From contig CM019696.1 in the NCBI GenBank assembly GCA_009760885.1, positions 41,358,267 through 41,422,266 of the forward strand: a stretch of DNA of 64,000 nt. Direction: 5' to 3'. The notes beneath the pieces were generated by a model. The model made no database searches. It had not been told where the DNA came from and saw only the letters and a program-made list of their open reading frames with translations. Each line of letters begins with the position of its first letter. Position 1 is the stretch's first letter. Of the stretch, positions 34,201 to 49,200 are shown in pieces. Position numbers and translations under genes: made by a program. The stretch comes from Achatina immaculata. Its lineage: Eukaryota; Mollusca; Gastropoda; Stylommatophora; Achatinidae.

Positions 34201-37200
34201 GAGAAATAAAACATGAATAAAGATGTTATTGTTACTCAGATTATATCTGCTGTATATCCTGCCATATAGGACACACTTTTGTCTCCCCAAGAAACTAAAA
34301 AAACCCACCCCTGCATCCTGTACCCCTAAGGTTTAGGTTTGAGTGTGGCTTGGAATAACACCTAAACATCAATGTTTAACACACTAGTCTGTTGACACCC
34401 CAGAATGTAGTATATTTGTTTGAAAATTATTAAATTATGATTACAAATCACAATATTAAAATACCAAAAAAAGAAACTGATAGCACATTGCACAGAAGGC
34501 TAACTTTGTTTCCAGGCACATAGTGATATACTGTATTTATAATATACTATAATGTTTTGTTCTTTACTTTTGAGAGCAGATGAATAATCAGTTGAAAATT
34601 TAAACCAAAACCATACTTAAAATCTATAAGACTGTTACAGTACCTAGACACTGTAAGTACAAGAAGGCCATTGTTATTTTGGTGCTAACAACATACACAG
34701 ATGGTGTCATTGTCACCCTCCCACACGTACAGGTTTTCAGTGGTGAACAGTAATGTTAATAAATCCTTTGCTAAAATGGTTAGAATGTCCAGCCCAGATA
34801 TTCTGTAGTTATTTTGTTTTGTTCAAAATAAAATACTTGGTAAATTTGTTAAGATGATAACTAGTTTTATGCTGAAGCCATTACCATAATTTGTATCATA
34901 AAAGTGATGTTATCTGGTAAAGAGAGGTGACCAATACAGGTTACTGGATATGACCTAGCTCTGTTGCTGGTATACGGGAATAAGGGAGCTACTTCTTCAC
35001 ACAGGACTTTCCTGTAAGAGCTCTGCATTTGACATCAGAATGCTATTTAGTGTTTTGGTTGATGTGAATGTTTTTATGCAATTTTTCACTCCGACAAGCC
35101 TGTGAAAAAGTCACAGAATATGACTAAGAACTTAACATCATCTTTGTGGACCAGGAAAGAAGCTTTTGACAAGGTTAACAGAAACAAGCTGTGGGCGAGC
35201 AGTGTTAGAGGAATGTGGTGTTCTTGGACATCTGTTGGAAAACATAATGTCATACACAAATAGTCAAAGTGCAGTAAGGACAACAGCAGACAGTACAGAT
35301 TGGTTCAGTGTAACAGTTAGTCAGACAGGTCTGCGTATTGTCACCATTACTATTTATAATCTATATAGACAGAATAACGAAAGAAGCAAACCCAAACCCA
35401 CAAGAACTAAATGAACTTATGTTCGCAGATGACCAGTGTATAGCACACAAAAACCTTAATTGCTTACAAGAGCATATAAATAATCTCCATCAGAGTTGTA
35501 AACATTATGATATGAACATTGCCAAAACAGAGACCATGAAAGTTAGCAAAATGCCAAGCCCTTTGAATGTATATGTTGAAGACAGGAAAATAAAACAAGT
35601 AAAAGAATTCAAGTTCACAGAAGATAGGAAACTTGATAAAGAAATTGATGTTAGAACACAAAAAGCCAGTGCTGTTGCATACCAGCTGTCCCCACTGCTT
35701 ACACACCCTAACATCCCACATGAGAAAACTAATTAATAGCATATTCCTACCAAAGCTGTGCTGCCTATGCCAGACATGGGCACTTACTAAGAAACAAAAG
35801 AGTAAAATAACCACATGTGAAGTTCGACGTCTTAGGAAAGCAACAAATGTCACCAGGTTTGACAAGCTAAGAAGTGACACCATAAGACAGGTGGAAGGAA
35901 ATACATCATGTCCACGAGAAGCAAAGAAGCAAGTGGTTTGGCCACTTAATGAGAATGACACACTCACAGCCAGCCGTGAGAGCCTTCAGCCAAAGAACTA
36001 CAGGACACAGATCAAGAGAGAGACCCAGAAAGAGATGGATAGATGGTATTGAGAAATACTCGCTAATTATGGCATAATGTCACCAAGGCCACCCATTTGG
36101 CTCAAAAAGACGGATTGTATCTCCCCTTGACACTTCACAGTACAAGGGGAAGGATAAAGTAAAGTAAAGTAAGTATGCAAAACATGCTGGCATCTCAAGT
36201 CATCATTCTTACCACTTTATTGGTAAACCAGTCTGTATTGAATACTATAGTAAACACACACATGTATTATATGCAGTTACATTCTTACATATAACTTTTT
36301 ACTCCATTTTCTTTGTTCATCACAGGTATCCTTTGCAAAGTTTTACTCTCATTCTCCGTTTACACAAACGGACAGAAGCTGTTGAACACTGTACAGCCTC
36401 CAGGTTCACTGAGTGCAATCCATGGTATTAGGTTTTTTAGCATGAGCTGGGTCATCCTTGGTCACTTGTTCATTTTTTCACCTGGTTCATTCAGTAAGTT
36501 AGCCAGCTCTTGTGTTTGTTTAGATTTGTTAAAATATGCTAATGAAGTTTGTTAGCAGACACATTAATTTCATAGTGAGGTAGGTAGGTAGGTTGGTTGG
36601 TAGGTAAAATCCCCCATTCCATGCCATTAAGGCATATTGTGGATATTGTGTCAGGCCCATATTTCCAAGACCTTCGACACATGAAAGTGTGATGTGGTCA
36701 GTATCACACCTGGCTACATTTACATTCCCAGATTTCTTTGGTACCCATTTTTAGAGGCTGGGTGGACCTTGGGGCCATTTTGGTGTGATAGTACCAGAAA
36801 AAAAATCCCCACTGCTGGGACTTGAGCACCTAACCAGGCCACCTTTATAGTGTGGTTATGGAAATTCTGTTTCAAGTGGAAGCAGAGATGACCAGCTTAG
36901 AATGGTGGTGAACCAAAGCTGATCAAGATCTCTGTTCCACTTCTCCTTTTGGTGCTGTCAGTAACTGGCCTAGCCTTGTTAATGAGGAAAGGCTCACCAT
37001 GATCTGTGTGGTGTTGGAGTATCCTGAGAAACTCACTTTTTTGGGACCATTCCAGATCTTCAGACAAACCACCTTAGTTCACTCTCAACCATTCTAGATC
37101 TTCAGACAAACCACCTTAGTTCACTCCCAACCATTCCAGATCTTCATACAAACTACCTTAGTTCACTCCCAACCATTCCAGATCTTCAGACAAACTACCT

Positions 37201-40200
37201 TAGTTCACTCCCAACCATTCCAGATCTTCATATAGACAACCTTAATTCACTCCCAACCATTCCAGATCTTCAGACAAACTACCTTAGTTCACTTCCAACC
37301 ATTCCAGATATTCAGACAAACCATCTTAGTTCACTCCCAACCATTCCAGATATTCAGACAAACCGCCGTAGTTCACTCCCAACCATTCCAGATCTTCAGG
37401 TAAACCACCATAGTTCACTCCCAACCATTCCAGATATTCAGACAAACCACCATAGTTCACTCCCAACCATTCCAGATCTTCAGACAAACCACCATAGTTC
37501 ACTCCCAACCATTCCAGATCTTCATACAAACTACCTTAGTTCACTTCCAACCATTCCAGTTATTCAGACAAACTGCCGTAGTTCACTCCCAAGTCAAAAT
37601 TATTGCTGTGTTCTAACATCTTCGTGATGTCTGCTGTGGACAGCATTCTGTTCACTGATTCATAAACAGCAGCAACCATTCTAAAGGCTGTGGAATCTAA
37701 CACTTTGGCTTTTCTGCCCTATGATTATAATGATGATGTTCTTTGTAATAATTGATGATATATAGCAGTCATAGGTTCATTCATTCCTTAGTGAATACCC
37801 AAGAAGTTGAGCCACTGTGATCACACTGAACTGCATTGCCAGATTTTTTTACAAGCTTGACTATGATATAGGCCACATCAGGCCCATGTTTCATTCTGCA
37901 GAGCCTGTTTTCAGCGAACGCTGCAGGGAATTGAGCAACAGTCTTGACAATCTTTAGCGTGGTTTGAGTGTGGATATCATTCATCAGAAATTTTGCTTCG
38001 TAAAGAGATTACCTTACAAACATTTATTTGAATTGCCATTTAAAAATTTGAACAAAAAGTTGCCCTGTTTTAGTTTCCGTAGCAATATTAACCATTTTCT
38101 GAGTGGAAGTTAAAATATCTGATGGTAGAGTGGTCATATCAGTAGTGACACTCTCAGCCAATCTGGACCCCAAGAAGAGAAGTTGAATCCTGTTGCAGCA
38201 CCCTGGTAGTTGACTTAGGGTACTTGATATATTGTATAGGGAACAGATCATCTCTAGAGACAAAGAATATGTTGTCCATGTAGTAAGATACTCTGGTTTA
38301 CTCTGCTCACATGTGGCTGTCAGTGGATAAAAGAAAAAATGGGATATCACCCACAACACAGTCCCATAAATATACGTGACCCGAGTCACAGCGGACAAAA
38401 TAAAAATAGGTGTCTGCTGTGAATGTTTCTGTTACCAGTGAAGAAGAGTTGGAAAATGTGCAATAAAACCCCCATAGAGAACTATACATATATTCCATAT
38501 AAATTTTAAAAAAAAGTTTATAAATTTTGGCACATCATGTTAATTTCTTTCTTTGATATGAACAGAAAATACGGCAACAGCAATGCCAGTCTTTCTGCAG
38601 CGTTGGACATTTGATGGAATCTCCAATGCTCTAGTCTCTGTTGATACTTTCTTCACTCTCAGGTATGAGTCATTTTTATTTGCCAGGAATCTTTAGGCAG
38701 TTTACTTCAGCAGTTGTTGTTTTTTTTTCTTTGCCTTTTCTGGCATGTACTTTGTTTTTGGTATAATTTAGCCAAACATAGCTTGCCAGTTGTGAAGCTA
38801 TGAGAGCATTGTGCATGCTGTATAATAATTTTTTTTCTGCGACAAAGAAATGGATGTTCACAGTCTTAGACATAAAAATTTCAGCTTTATGTAAATTATG
38901 TACAGCATAACACAAGTTCAGAATACAAATTCACTAAGAATTTGTGCTGTAATACACTTTGTGCAGAATCTACACAAAGAAGGGTATTAAGAATGATTCA
39001 TCATTTATTAGGGAGCTGTGCTAGTGCGTTGGATTAGTTACTCTCTCACTGACCAGGTGAGTGGGTTTTGATTTCCACTCAGACAGTGACAGTCAGATCA
39101 TAGCTCACAAAAATATCCCAGGGTTCACCCAGCCTCAGGGAAAAAATTGGTACCAGGGTTAACTGTCTGGGAAGGAAGGGGAATGATGCCATTAGCTACA
39201 GAGTTCATGTTGATGGCAACAATACCAGGCAGTTTCAGCTTGTGGTTTGACCGCATGGAATGAAGCTGGTTCACAACTCATACCTTTACTTCATGATTAT
39301 TAATGAGGGACAGCTTCATGTATTGTGCGCCTGTGACTTTTTGTAGTTGGGATTAGGAAAGACAGCCAGGTGTAAATTGATCATTTCACCTTCTAGTGAT
39401 GGGGCAATGACAGTATAGCAACATGTACCTTATCCCTTAAGTGCTGCTGGGGAAATATAGGGCAGCCCTTTATTCTTGCCAGACAGTTCACAAAGAAAAA
39501 CATTATTAACACATTTCGGTGTAGAAATGATATGTTGTCTTTTAGGTTGTGTGCATGTCATATGTGCATCACCTGAGTGTGTATGCACCGGCTGTGTGTG
39601 CATCATATAGTTTCCTGTCCCCTAGATTAATTATTGTGTAGGCTGCCTTGATTTCCAGGTTGTCTTGTATGGATAATGGGGATGATGCTTGTTGAAATTG
39701 TCTTGTTTGTTGATGATGTTTGCGGCTTATCTTTTATCTTTATATATTTTCCTTCATCGATGATGCTCCATGTAGTACCTTTCTTATATCTTATATCCTT
39801 CCCGTGCCGTTAAACGTCACATTGGGCTCGCAAAGTAGTTCGCCAATTTTATGTAGTACCTTTGCTGGTTTTTTTTTTTCTGTCAAACTTTCATTTCACA
39901 CATGCTATTTCATGTCTTTATGTTAATGTACTTGTCTGTCATGGCTAGGATACTAGATCTTATTAGGCCAGAGGTAGCCCGGTAGCCTGACTGAAACAAA
40001 AAAGGTTTCTTGTCTCCTTCCGAAGCTGGAGTGCTCAGGCATGATATTGACCACATCACCTTCTAATGTGTCATAACAGATCAAGGAGAATGTGGACACT
40101 AACAATCATATTCCCCATATCCTTTTCTGTCTGTCTCTCAAAGTTCCTGCTGACAGTTGTGGGATATTGTGTCCTTCCATAACCCACCTTCCCTTGTGCA

Positions 40201-43200
40201 TCTCAGCAGGCTTGTCACTGAGCGTTTCCCATGCTTGGATGCCAGACCATCAAACATCATTTCTCTCTGTCTACTCTTGTTTCTTTTACCTTTGATCTTC
40301 CCTGTTGCCATTAAGTGCTCTAGTTCGCTTCTCCTCTGGATTTGCCCCACAGATTTGAATTGCTCTTTTCTTATCTTTGTTATAATTTTCTTTTTTTTTC
40401 TTTATGCCATTTTCAGAACTTTCTTGTTCAGTTTTCTTACTTTCCATGGTGTCTTCAGTATTCTTCTTAAGAATCACATTTCAGCTGATTCCAGTTCTAT
40501 TTGTACCCTTTATTTCAGTGGTATGAAAAAAAAACTGCTGTTGTCCAGGTTTAGCATAGCCAGTGTATGATATTATGTGGGCTGTCTTCTCACAACATTT
40601 TGGTTCATTTATCACTTTTCAGCCTGCTTTTTATCACTGATATTGTTTTGTCATTTTGCAAGTCTTACATTATGTGTTACTTGCAAGAAAACATTGGAAC
40701 AAATGGGAAAATGAAATTAAGGCCTGAAGAGTGTGAAAATCTAAGAGAGCACGAATGGAGGGTTTATTTAGCATTTCATTTGAATAATGTGGGGAAAAAC
40801 AAACCACTTGCTGTACATTGTTCCTTTCATTATTTCAGTGGCCTACTGACAGCTTATGTAACAACAAAGGAGATACAGAAGAAAGGATGGAAGCTTAACT
40901 GGCCCTTGTATTACTTTCATAGATTCTGGAGGTAAGCAACAAGACAGCTTAATAGTAATTTAAGTATGGTAAAGTTACCTCATACAAAGATTAGATTGAC
41001 TGATTTATAAAAATTAGAAAGGTAAAATAGAAAATTGGAAAAAGATATTTATAACTGTCTTATCTTATATCTTTGGCATGGCCTCCCCCATAAGATAGTT
41101 AATGTAATCAAAGCCCTATACGAGGGTTTTCAGTGCAAAGTGATCTGTGGAGAACATATCTCCAGCAGCTTTAGGGACAAACAGGAGTGAAACAGGGATG
41201 TGTACTATCACCAACATTATTTATCATGGCAGTAGACTGGTTAATGAAGGAGGCAACATCAGACAAACGCAGAGGATTACAATGGACCCTTGACACAGTG
41301 CTGGAGGACCTTGATTTGTGGACGACATTTGTCTATTATCAAGCAGTCACAAAGATATGCAAAATAAAATAAACAAGCTAACTTAGAATGCAAACAACTT
41401 AGGACTAAAGATCAACGTAGGAAAGACAAAGTTAATGAAGCAAAATGTGAACAACAGAAATGTACTCAGAGTAGATAACAAGTTAGTGGAGGAGGTCAAC
41501 GAATTTGTATACCTTGGCAGCATAGTAGTAGAAAATGGAGACAGCACAGAGGACATCAACAGCAGACTTACTAGAGCAAACCAGGCTTTTGCAATGCTGC
41601 AGAGTATATGGAAATAAAAAAAAACTAAGCATAAATATGAAAATCAGGATATTTAAGAGTAATGTTCTAAGTGTACTACTCTATAGAAGTGAATGCTGGA
41701 AAATCACCAAAATCATAGAAAACAAGTTGAATTCTTTCCAGACTAAATGTTTACAAAGAATTAGATATTTTGGCCAAACACCATAAGAAATAACATCTTA
41801 TTAGCAGAAATGCAGATGAAGCCATTGACAACAATTATTGAGGAAAGACGATGGTGATGGTTGAGACATGTGTTCCGAATGACTGATAACTCACTACCAA
41901 AAATAGCACTAAGATGGACACCACAGGGGAACAGAAGTAAGGGTAGACCAAAAGAGACAGGAGAAGAACAACAGAAAGGATGTTGAGAAATAGAGGGCTC
42001 ACCTAGGCAAGAGCAGAAAAAAAGGTGAAGGACAGGCATTTGTGGAAAACCCTTGCGGAATCCCCATATGCCCTGGGCACTTAAGGTTCAGAGAGAGAGA
42101 GAGATCTTATATCTTATATCTTTCCCATGCCGTTAAATGTCACATAGGGCTCGCAAAGTAGTTCGCCAATTTTTCTCTTCGGCGAGACTTTCAACCTCAT
42201 CAAAGGATTTTATGCCTGTTAATTTGGCCTCTCTTAACAGAGCGGTCTTATAACTGTAATGAAAAATAATGAAATGACAGTAATAGTAAGAAGAGAAAAA
42301 GGAAAGGGCTGGTTTAAGGAAAGGAAGTTAAACATGAATGTAAAAGTTTAATTATTTCTTAAAGCATATTAAAAAAATGATTTTGTTTCATGTGATAAAA
42401 TGTAATTGGTATTGTGTGTTGATGATATTTCATGTTTATTTGGCCCATATAGTTTGGCATGTTTATCTGTAGACTGACTTTGACACTGCAGGCTTGTTTT
42501 TCTGTTTCAGCTGTGACTCCAAGAATTTAGCTTAAAAAAACCTGTGTTTGTCCTGCAGCATCCATGCTTTTTGGTCGTAGTAAATTTGTGTTCCTGCTGC
42601 AGCAGCCATGCTTAATGGCCATAGTAAACTTGTGTTTGTCCTGCAGCATCCATGCTTTTTGGTCGTAGTAAATTTGTGTTCCTGCTGCAGCAGCCATGCT
42701 TTATGGCCATAGTAAACTTGTGTTTCTTCTGCAGCAGCCATGCTTTATGGCCATAGTAAACTTGTGTTTCTTCTGCAGCAGCCATGCTTTATGGCCATAG
42801 TAAACTTGTGTTTCTTCTGCAGCAGCCATGCTTTATGGCCATAGTAAACTTGTGTTTCTCCTGCAGCAGCCATGCTTTATGGTCATAGTAAACTTGTGTT
42901 TCTCCTGCAGCAGCCATGCTTTATGGCCATAGTAAACTTGTGTTTCTCCTGCAGCAGCCATGCTTTATGGCCATAGTAAACTTGTGTTTCTTCTGCAGCA
43001 GCCATGCTTTATGGCCATAGTAAACTTGTGTTTCTCCTGCAGCAGCCATGCTTTATGGTCATAGTAAACTTGTGTTTCTCCTGCACCAGCCATGCTTTAT
43101 GGCCATAGTAAACTTGTGTTTCTCCTGCAGCAGCCATGCTTTATGGCCATAGTAAACTTGTGTTTCTCCTGCAGCAGCCATGCTTTATGGTCATAGTAAA

Positions 43201-46200
43201 CTTGTGTTTCTCCTGCAGCAGCCATGCTTTATGGTCATAGTAAACTTGTGTTTCTCCTGCAGCAGCCATGCTTTATGGTCATAGTAAACTTGTGTTTCTC
43301 CTGCAGCAGCCATGCTTTATGGTCATAGTAAACTTGTGTTTCTCCTGCAGCAGCCATGCTTTATGGTCATAGTAAACTTGTGTTCTCCTGCAGCAGCCAT
43401 GCTTTATGGTCATAGTAAACTTGTGTTTCTCCTGCAGCAGCCATGCTTTATGGCCATAGTAAACTTGTGTTTCTTCTGCAGCAGCCATGCTTTATGGCCA
43501 TAGTAAACTTGTGTTTCTTCTGCAGCAGCCATGCTTTATGGCCATAGTAAACTTGTGTTTCTCCTGCAGCAGCCATGCTTTATGGTCATAGTAAACTTGT
43601 GTTTCTCCTGCAGCAGCCATGCTTTATGGTCATAGTAAACTTGTGTTTCTCCTGCAGCAGCCATGCTTTATGGTCATAGTAAACTTGTGTTTCTCCTGCA
43701 GCAGCCATGCTTTATGGTCATAGTAAACTTGTGTTTCTCCTGCAGCAGCCATGCTTTATGGTCATAGTAAACTTGTGTTTCTCCTGCAGCAGCCATGCTT
43801 TATGGTCATAGTAAACTTGTGTTTCTCCTGCAGCAGCCATGCTTTATGGTCATAGTAAACTTGTGTTTCTCCTGCAGCAGCCATGCTTTATGGTCATAGT
43901 AAACTTGTGTTTCTCCTGCAGCAGCCATGCTTTATGGTCATAGTAAACTTGTGTTTCTCCTGCAGCAGCCATGCTTTATGGTCATAGTAAACTTGTGTTT
44001 CTCCTGCAGCAGCCATGCTTTATGGCCATAGTAAACTTGTGTTTCTTCTGCAGCAGCCATGCTTTATGGCCATAGTAAACTTGTGTTTCTTCTGCAGCAG
44101 CCATGCTTTATGGTCATAGTAAACTTGTGTTTCTCCTGCAGCAGCCATGCTTTATGGTCATAGTAAACTTGTGTTTCTCCTGCAGCAGCCATGCTTTATG
44201 GTCATAGTAAACTTGTGTTTCTCCTGCAGCAGCCATGCTTTATGGCCATAGTAAACTTGTGTTTCTCCTGCAGCAGCCATGCTTTATGGCCATAGTAAAC
44301 TTGTGTTTCTCCTGCAGCAGCCATGCTTTATGGCCATAGTAAACTTGTGTTTCTCCTGCAGCAGCCATGCTTTATGGCCATAGTAAACTTGTGTTTCTTC
44401 TGCAGCAGCCATGCTTTATGGTCATAGTAAACTTGTGTTTCTTCTGCAGCAGCCATGCTTTATGGTCATAGTAAACTTGTGTTTCTCCTGCAGCAGCCAT
44501 GCTTTATGGCCGTGGTAAATCTGTATCTCTGTTATAAAAACAGGACTCGTGATTCTTTTCAGGTTTTCAAAGCAGCTTCTGGTTCAGCTGCGTCAGCCCT
44601 GGGCTGGTCTCATGGTTTACATTTGCCTGAGCTAGGAGCCCTTGTTATATTTGTACTGCAGTGTGAATACATTTCTTGAAGGGTTGTCCATTTGTGTTGG
44701 ACATATTAAGTGAGTCAGTATCTGCTGTGACGAGGTTAAAGATGGTGGTTTGCTTGTGCCTTGGTGACAGGAAGATTGAGCCAAGCTTTCATCTCAGTCT
44801 TTTTTTCTCTCTGTGCGTTCTTTTTTTGACTTTGTTATTTCTCTGTTGTTTATTTTAAAAAAAACGTGGTATCTTCATGAAAAAAAAAACATGACAAAGC
44901 CATACCACAGTTTCTGACAGCCAAATGTCCGTATGCATGCAGATTTAAATTTCTGCATGTGTTCATTCATTATGTTGTACACCATTCATTATGTTGTACA
45001 CCAATAAAGCATTGATGATTATACTTTTGTGTTTTGTTCTTGGTGTATCTGTTCGGTGTGGTTGCCTTTTCTTTTCCCTCTACCATTATGTCAGCCTTTC
45101 AGGAGATTTTTCTCTCAACTTTCTTTTTTCTTTGAGTTTTCTGGTGATTGTGACAGGGTCTTGATTCCCATGATCACTCAAATTCTTCCTTGCACGCTTT
45201 AAATCTTAGCTGAACATTATTTTCAGGGCTGATGAAAAAGTGATGTTAACTTGATAATGATTATAATATTGAGAGAAAAAAAAATTGCTGCTGTTTTATA
45301 TACCAATCCAGATTTTCCAACTGTCCACAGACTGACCCCTCCATTTATGCTGGTCTTGGTAACTGTACTGGGACTGCAGAGATTCATGGGATCAGGTGCA
45401 CTCTGGCCCTCTTCACAGCCAATGGACAAGACTTACTGTGAGGAGAGATGGTGGACAAACTTGCTGTACATCAACAACTTAGTCAAATCAGAAGAAATGG
45501 TAGGAGATTCTTTAACATTGAAAAAATGTCAGTGCGAGGGTATTCTTGTTTTCAAATGTATCTTTGTGTAGTTGTAAGTTTCATAATAATCTTTAGTCTT
45601 CTTTTTGAAAACTTTTTTCTGTGTGCTTCATGAACTTTCTAAATTCCATCTCACCTGTGGTCACTTAGACAGAGCTTTATATTTAGTAGTCCTGAATTGA
45701 GGAATACCCATTCAACCCCATAATCAGGGTTACACGAAGACATGGGAGCAGGTGGTGAAAGGAGTAATGGGAGCAGCCAGCAGTTGTCGCTGATCATGGT
45801 GCCCACCCTATGACAGTAGGCAGAGGATCTCAAATGTGGAGACAATGGCTGTGATCACTTGACTTGTAACAGTCACTGATAGGAGGGAAAGGATTAGATT
45901 GCCAAGAGACCTAACACAATGGTTTGAAGAGGTTGATAGCAGAAGACACAGTGCCCAGCAAAAGGGAAAAGGGGTGACTTCACCACTGGTGGACTCAGGA
46001 CATCAAGGAAAGTGTGAACATGTCATTGTGTGATGTTGGTCAGCATGGTATAGACCTCATTGCATTCAGGGAGACAGCAAGAGGGATGATGTTCTGGAAA
46101 GGACATGACACATTGTGTTGAGTACCCATTTATGCAGCGGAGTTAATTGGAGAGTGGGAGGCCAGGAGACCGCATCGCTGTAGATTCATCCAGTTTAATC

Positions 46201-49200
46201 CTCCTTAACTTACACATCTATGTCTTACACCTTTCCTGTGAATACTGTAACAAGTGCTAGTAACCTTATATATGTATTACTACTGTAATTTCATAAAAGC
46301 AGTTACTCCCACAGCTAAAGATGGTAACAGATAGAAAATTTGAAGCTAATATTAACAGTTGCTAAAAGAAATCGAACTCCTAGTTCTATAATTTGATAAA
46401 GCAGATAGCAGTCTAAGGTTCAGTTTTACAAAAAAAAGATAGAAAGAGTGAAGAAAGTGGGCAGAAACAAGAATGCCAGAAAGTAAGATGAGCACATATA
46501 GAACATACAACAATCCGATATTTTGGCAAACACCTTTTTCAAGGATCACATATAAAAACAACACAACAAGTAGAAACACAAAAATAGATGAAAGTTAAAC
46601 ACTTCTTTTGATATCCTCCTTGTAAGTAAGACAGGCACAAAATGCATTTCTTGTTTCTGTTCACTTTCCTCATTCTTTTATCTTTTTGTAAAACTGAACC
46701 ATACCCCTCCATCTTCTTTATTACTGGAACTAGTTTTACTGCAGGCACCATTTCTCTAGTGCTGTAATTTAACAATGGCAGATGTTAACAACGTAACTGC
46801 AACAACTGCTGTAACAAAAATATTGCAGTAACAGTTACTAGAGACAGTGACTGTCTAAATAATCCACACTTGGTAATAGTAACAGTTGGTAGTAACAGTA
46901 TTTACTAAAGCAACCAGTACTGGAGGAGTGAACTAGCATTTAATATGTTACTGTAAGTTCTGACTTATAACTGTTGCTGCCTTATTGTTGCTGAGTAGCT
47001 GATTGTAACAATTGCCACAATAAAATATACTTCTCATTGCAGTGTATGGGACACACATGGTACCTGGCCAATGATATGCAGTTCTATATTCTCAGTCCAC
47101 TGATGATTGTACCATTTTATTTGTGAGTATATACACTTGTGTTAATATAAAGGATTCTTACTGGATTGTAGCCTAGTAATGCTTTTGATGTTGATTTGTC
47201 CAAATAAAAAGCCACTCCGTTCTTTCCTCCTACTTCTCTGCCAGAATATATAAATATATTATCATTAACGCTCTTAAAGTGTCCTGATCCTTTCCATCGA
47301 TGTTCGCAGATTCCCAAAATGTGTATCCCCGTTCTTTTCATCTCGTCACTTATTACTTGATATTTTCCCTCATACATGCTTCTTACATTCCATGTTCCTA
47401 CTCTTATTTTTCTTTTTAGAGAGAGGCCTACAGGAGTGCTGTTTGGGAGGCAAAGTTCCGCAAGGGACATGCAAATGAATGAATGAATGAATGTTAATAT
47501 AAAGATTTTTGTGAATATATATATATATATATATATCGTGATTATACACACTTGTGTTTATTTATCAAGAATTTTGTGAGCAAAACACTTTTACACATGC
47601 TTACATAAAAATATTCTGTGTTGTCAGTTGATCATTGTGTAATAATCTTGCAGCAAATGGGTTATGTTAGGAGAATGGGCAGTGCTGACCTCTTAGAGTC
47701 CTTAGATGAACATAAAGTGTTGACTTCCTAGTATGCTTCACTATCAGTGGCTGTATGAACTAATATGTGTTTATTGGGACATGATCTTGACAAGTTTTGG
47801 TTTTTCTGGCCCTGATGTGTCTTATCTCTGAAATAATGAACTTTCACTCTAGCATCTTAATGGAATAAAGTATTGAATATAAATGAAGTCCATGTCTTCA
47901 TCTTACCTTTATGTCATTCATTCATTTTCAGCTCGGGCAGTCCTAATTAAAGTTTGAAATAATATAGCACGGAAGAGCATCATTTGATCTTGTTATATAC
48001 ACCCTGGGAAATGAAGAAAAGTCATGGCAGACGACTGTCATCATCGTCATCATATTAGTCCTTTTAGTAAGCAGAAGAGCAAAGAATTCAGTCAATAGTT
48101 ATTGGCACAAGGGGAATGCTTGTCCTTTAGAGACTTCAGTGCCACATTCAAATTGCAGGCAAAGATTACAAGGAATAATGTGGCTGATATGATGATTTAT
48201 AAAGCACTGGTCAATGATTTTAATCAGATTACATCTTAAATGGTGGATGTAATCAAAAAATTACTTCCAGAGTGTGGATTTTCATAAGGTTACATATGTG
48301 GCATTTTAGATACAAGAGACAGTTGGTCATTGAGGAAAAATATAATGAAAGTTATGTGTCTTTACAACTGTGCATGATAACAGTAAAAATGACATGAAAT
48401 GTATTATTTATGTAAGATATCCAGTGATTGAGAACCTTTCATTCTTGATTGTTGTACAATTTCAGCAACAAGTATGCAGGTGTAGGAAGCTGCCTCTTGT
48501 TTCTGCTGGTCAGCTGGATCACAACAGGCGCTCTCTCTACCATTAACGAGTGGCCACCCACACTCCTAAAGGGTACCGTTGCTGTGTAAGTCTCTTCCTG
48601 CCTAGTGTTTGCAGTTTTATGGCTGGAAATTTTGTTGGTAAACGGAAACTTACCAGTTTAAAACAGAAAAGATAGGAGTTTCTCAGTTTTATTGTTTCTT
48701 GTTCATCTAACCCTGCAAAGCAACACGTAAGAGCACACAAACATTTTTGTAATCAAACAGTATATCCACCAAATTTTACCAGGAAATGATGCAAAGCTTA
48801 GCCTGAGCAGTTATGGGGAGTAACTCCCATTTGCAGAACAAAACCATATAACTGCAATTATTTTACTTTTTATGTTTCTAAAAAGTTATATGTTTGGTCA
48901 GCAAGACAGTATAACCTTAAACTAAGTTCATTCTATGTATGTTTTATTATTTTTATTTTCATTTCTTTTCTTATTCTTCATTGCTAATCATTTTGTTTGA
49001 AGAAGACAATGTCAGAATAATGTTTTTTGTATACAGCTTCATTTGGTCTTTGATAAGAAGTCTTCAGGCAGATAGATGTAAGCTGTGTGTGGAAGTTGTA
49101 AGCATCATGTTGCTGATCCATCTTCCTCATAACTTATTCTACCAAGATTTGATTGGCATAACTGGAGGTTCCAAAGAAATCTTCCTAATATATAGCAATC

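Noticed and set aside
37326..37529. Antisense 14-residue repeat protein (EDLEWLGVNYGGLS)
   Set aside because: A 42-bp minisatellite stays in frame by arithmetic; there is no start context and it is antisense within an intron.
39012..39090. tRNA gene
   Set aside because: Box-A/B-like segments only, without a foldable acceptor stem or anticodon arm; interpreted as a SINE head.
40567..40935. 122-codon frame covering exon 8 as one unit
   Set aside because: Only its last 93 nt match the acyltransferase family; the rest is intron 7, ending at TATTTCAG.
42532..43503. Open frames with a MLYGHSKLVFLLQQPC-type repeat
   Set aside because: They are the 44-bp minisatellite read through; they lie inside intron 8 and stop where unit phase changes.
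42536..44525. CRISPR-like array
   Set aside because: The units are contiguous with no spacers, and the DNA is animal.
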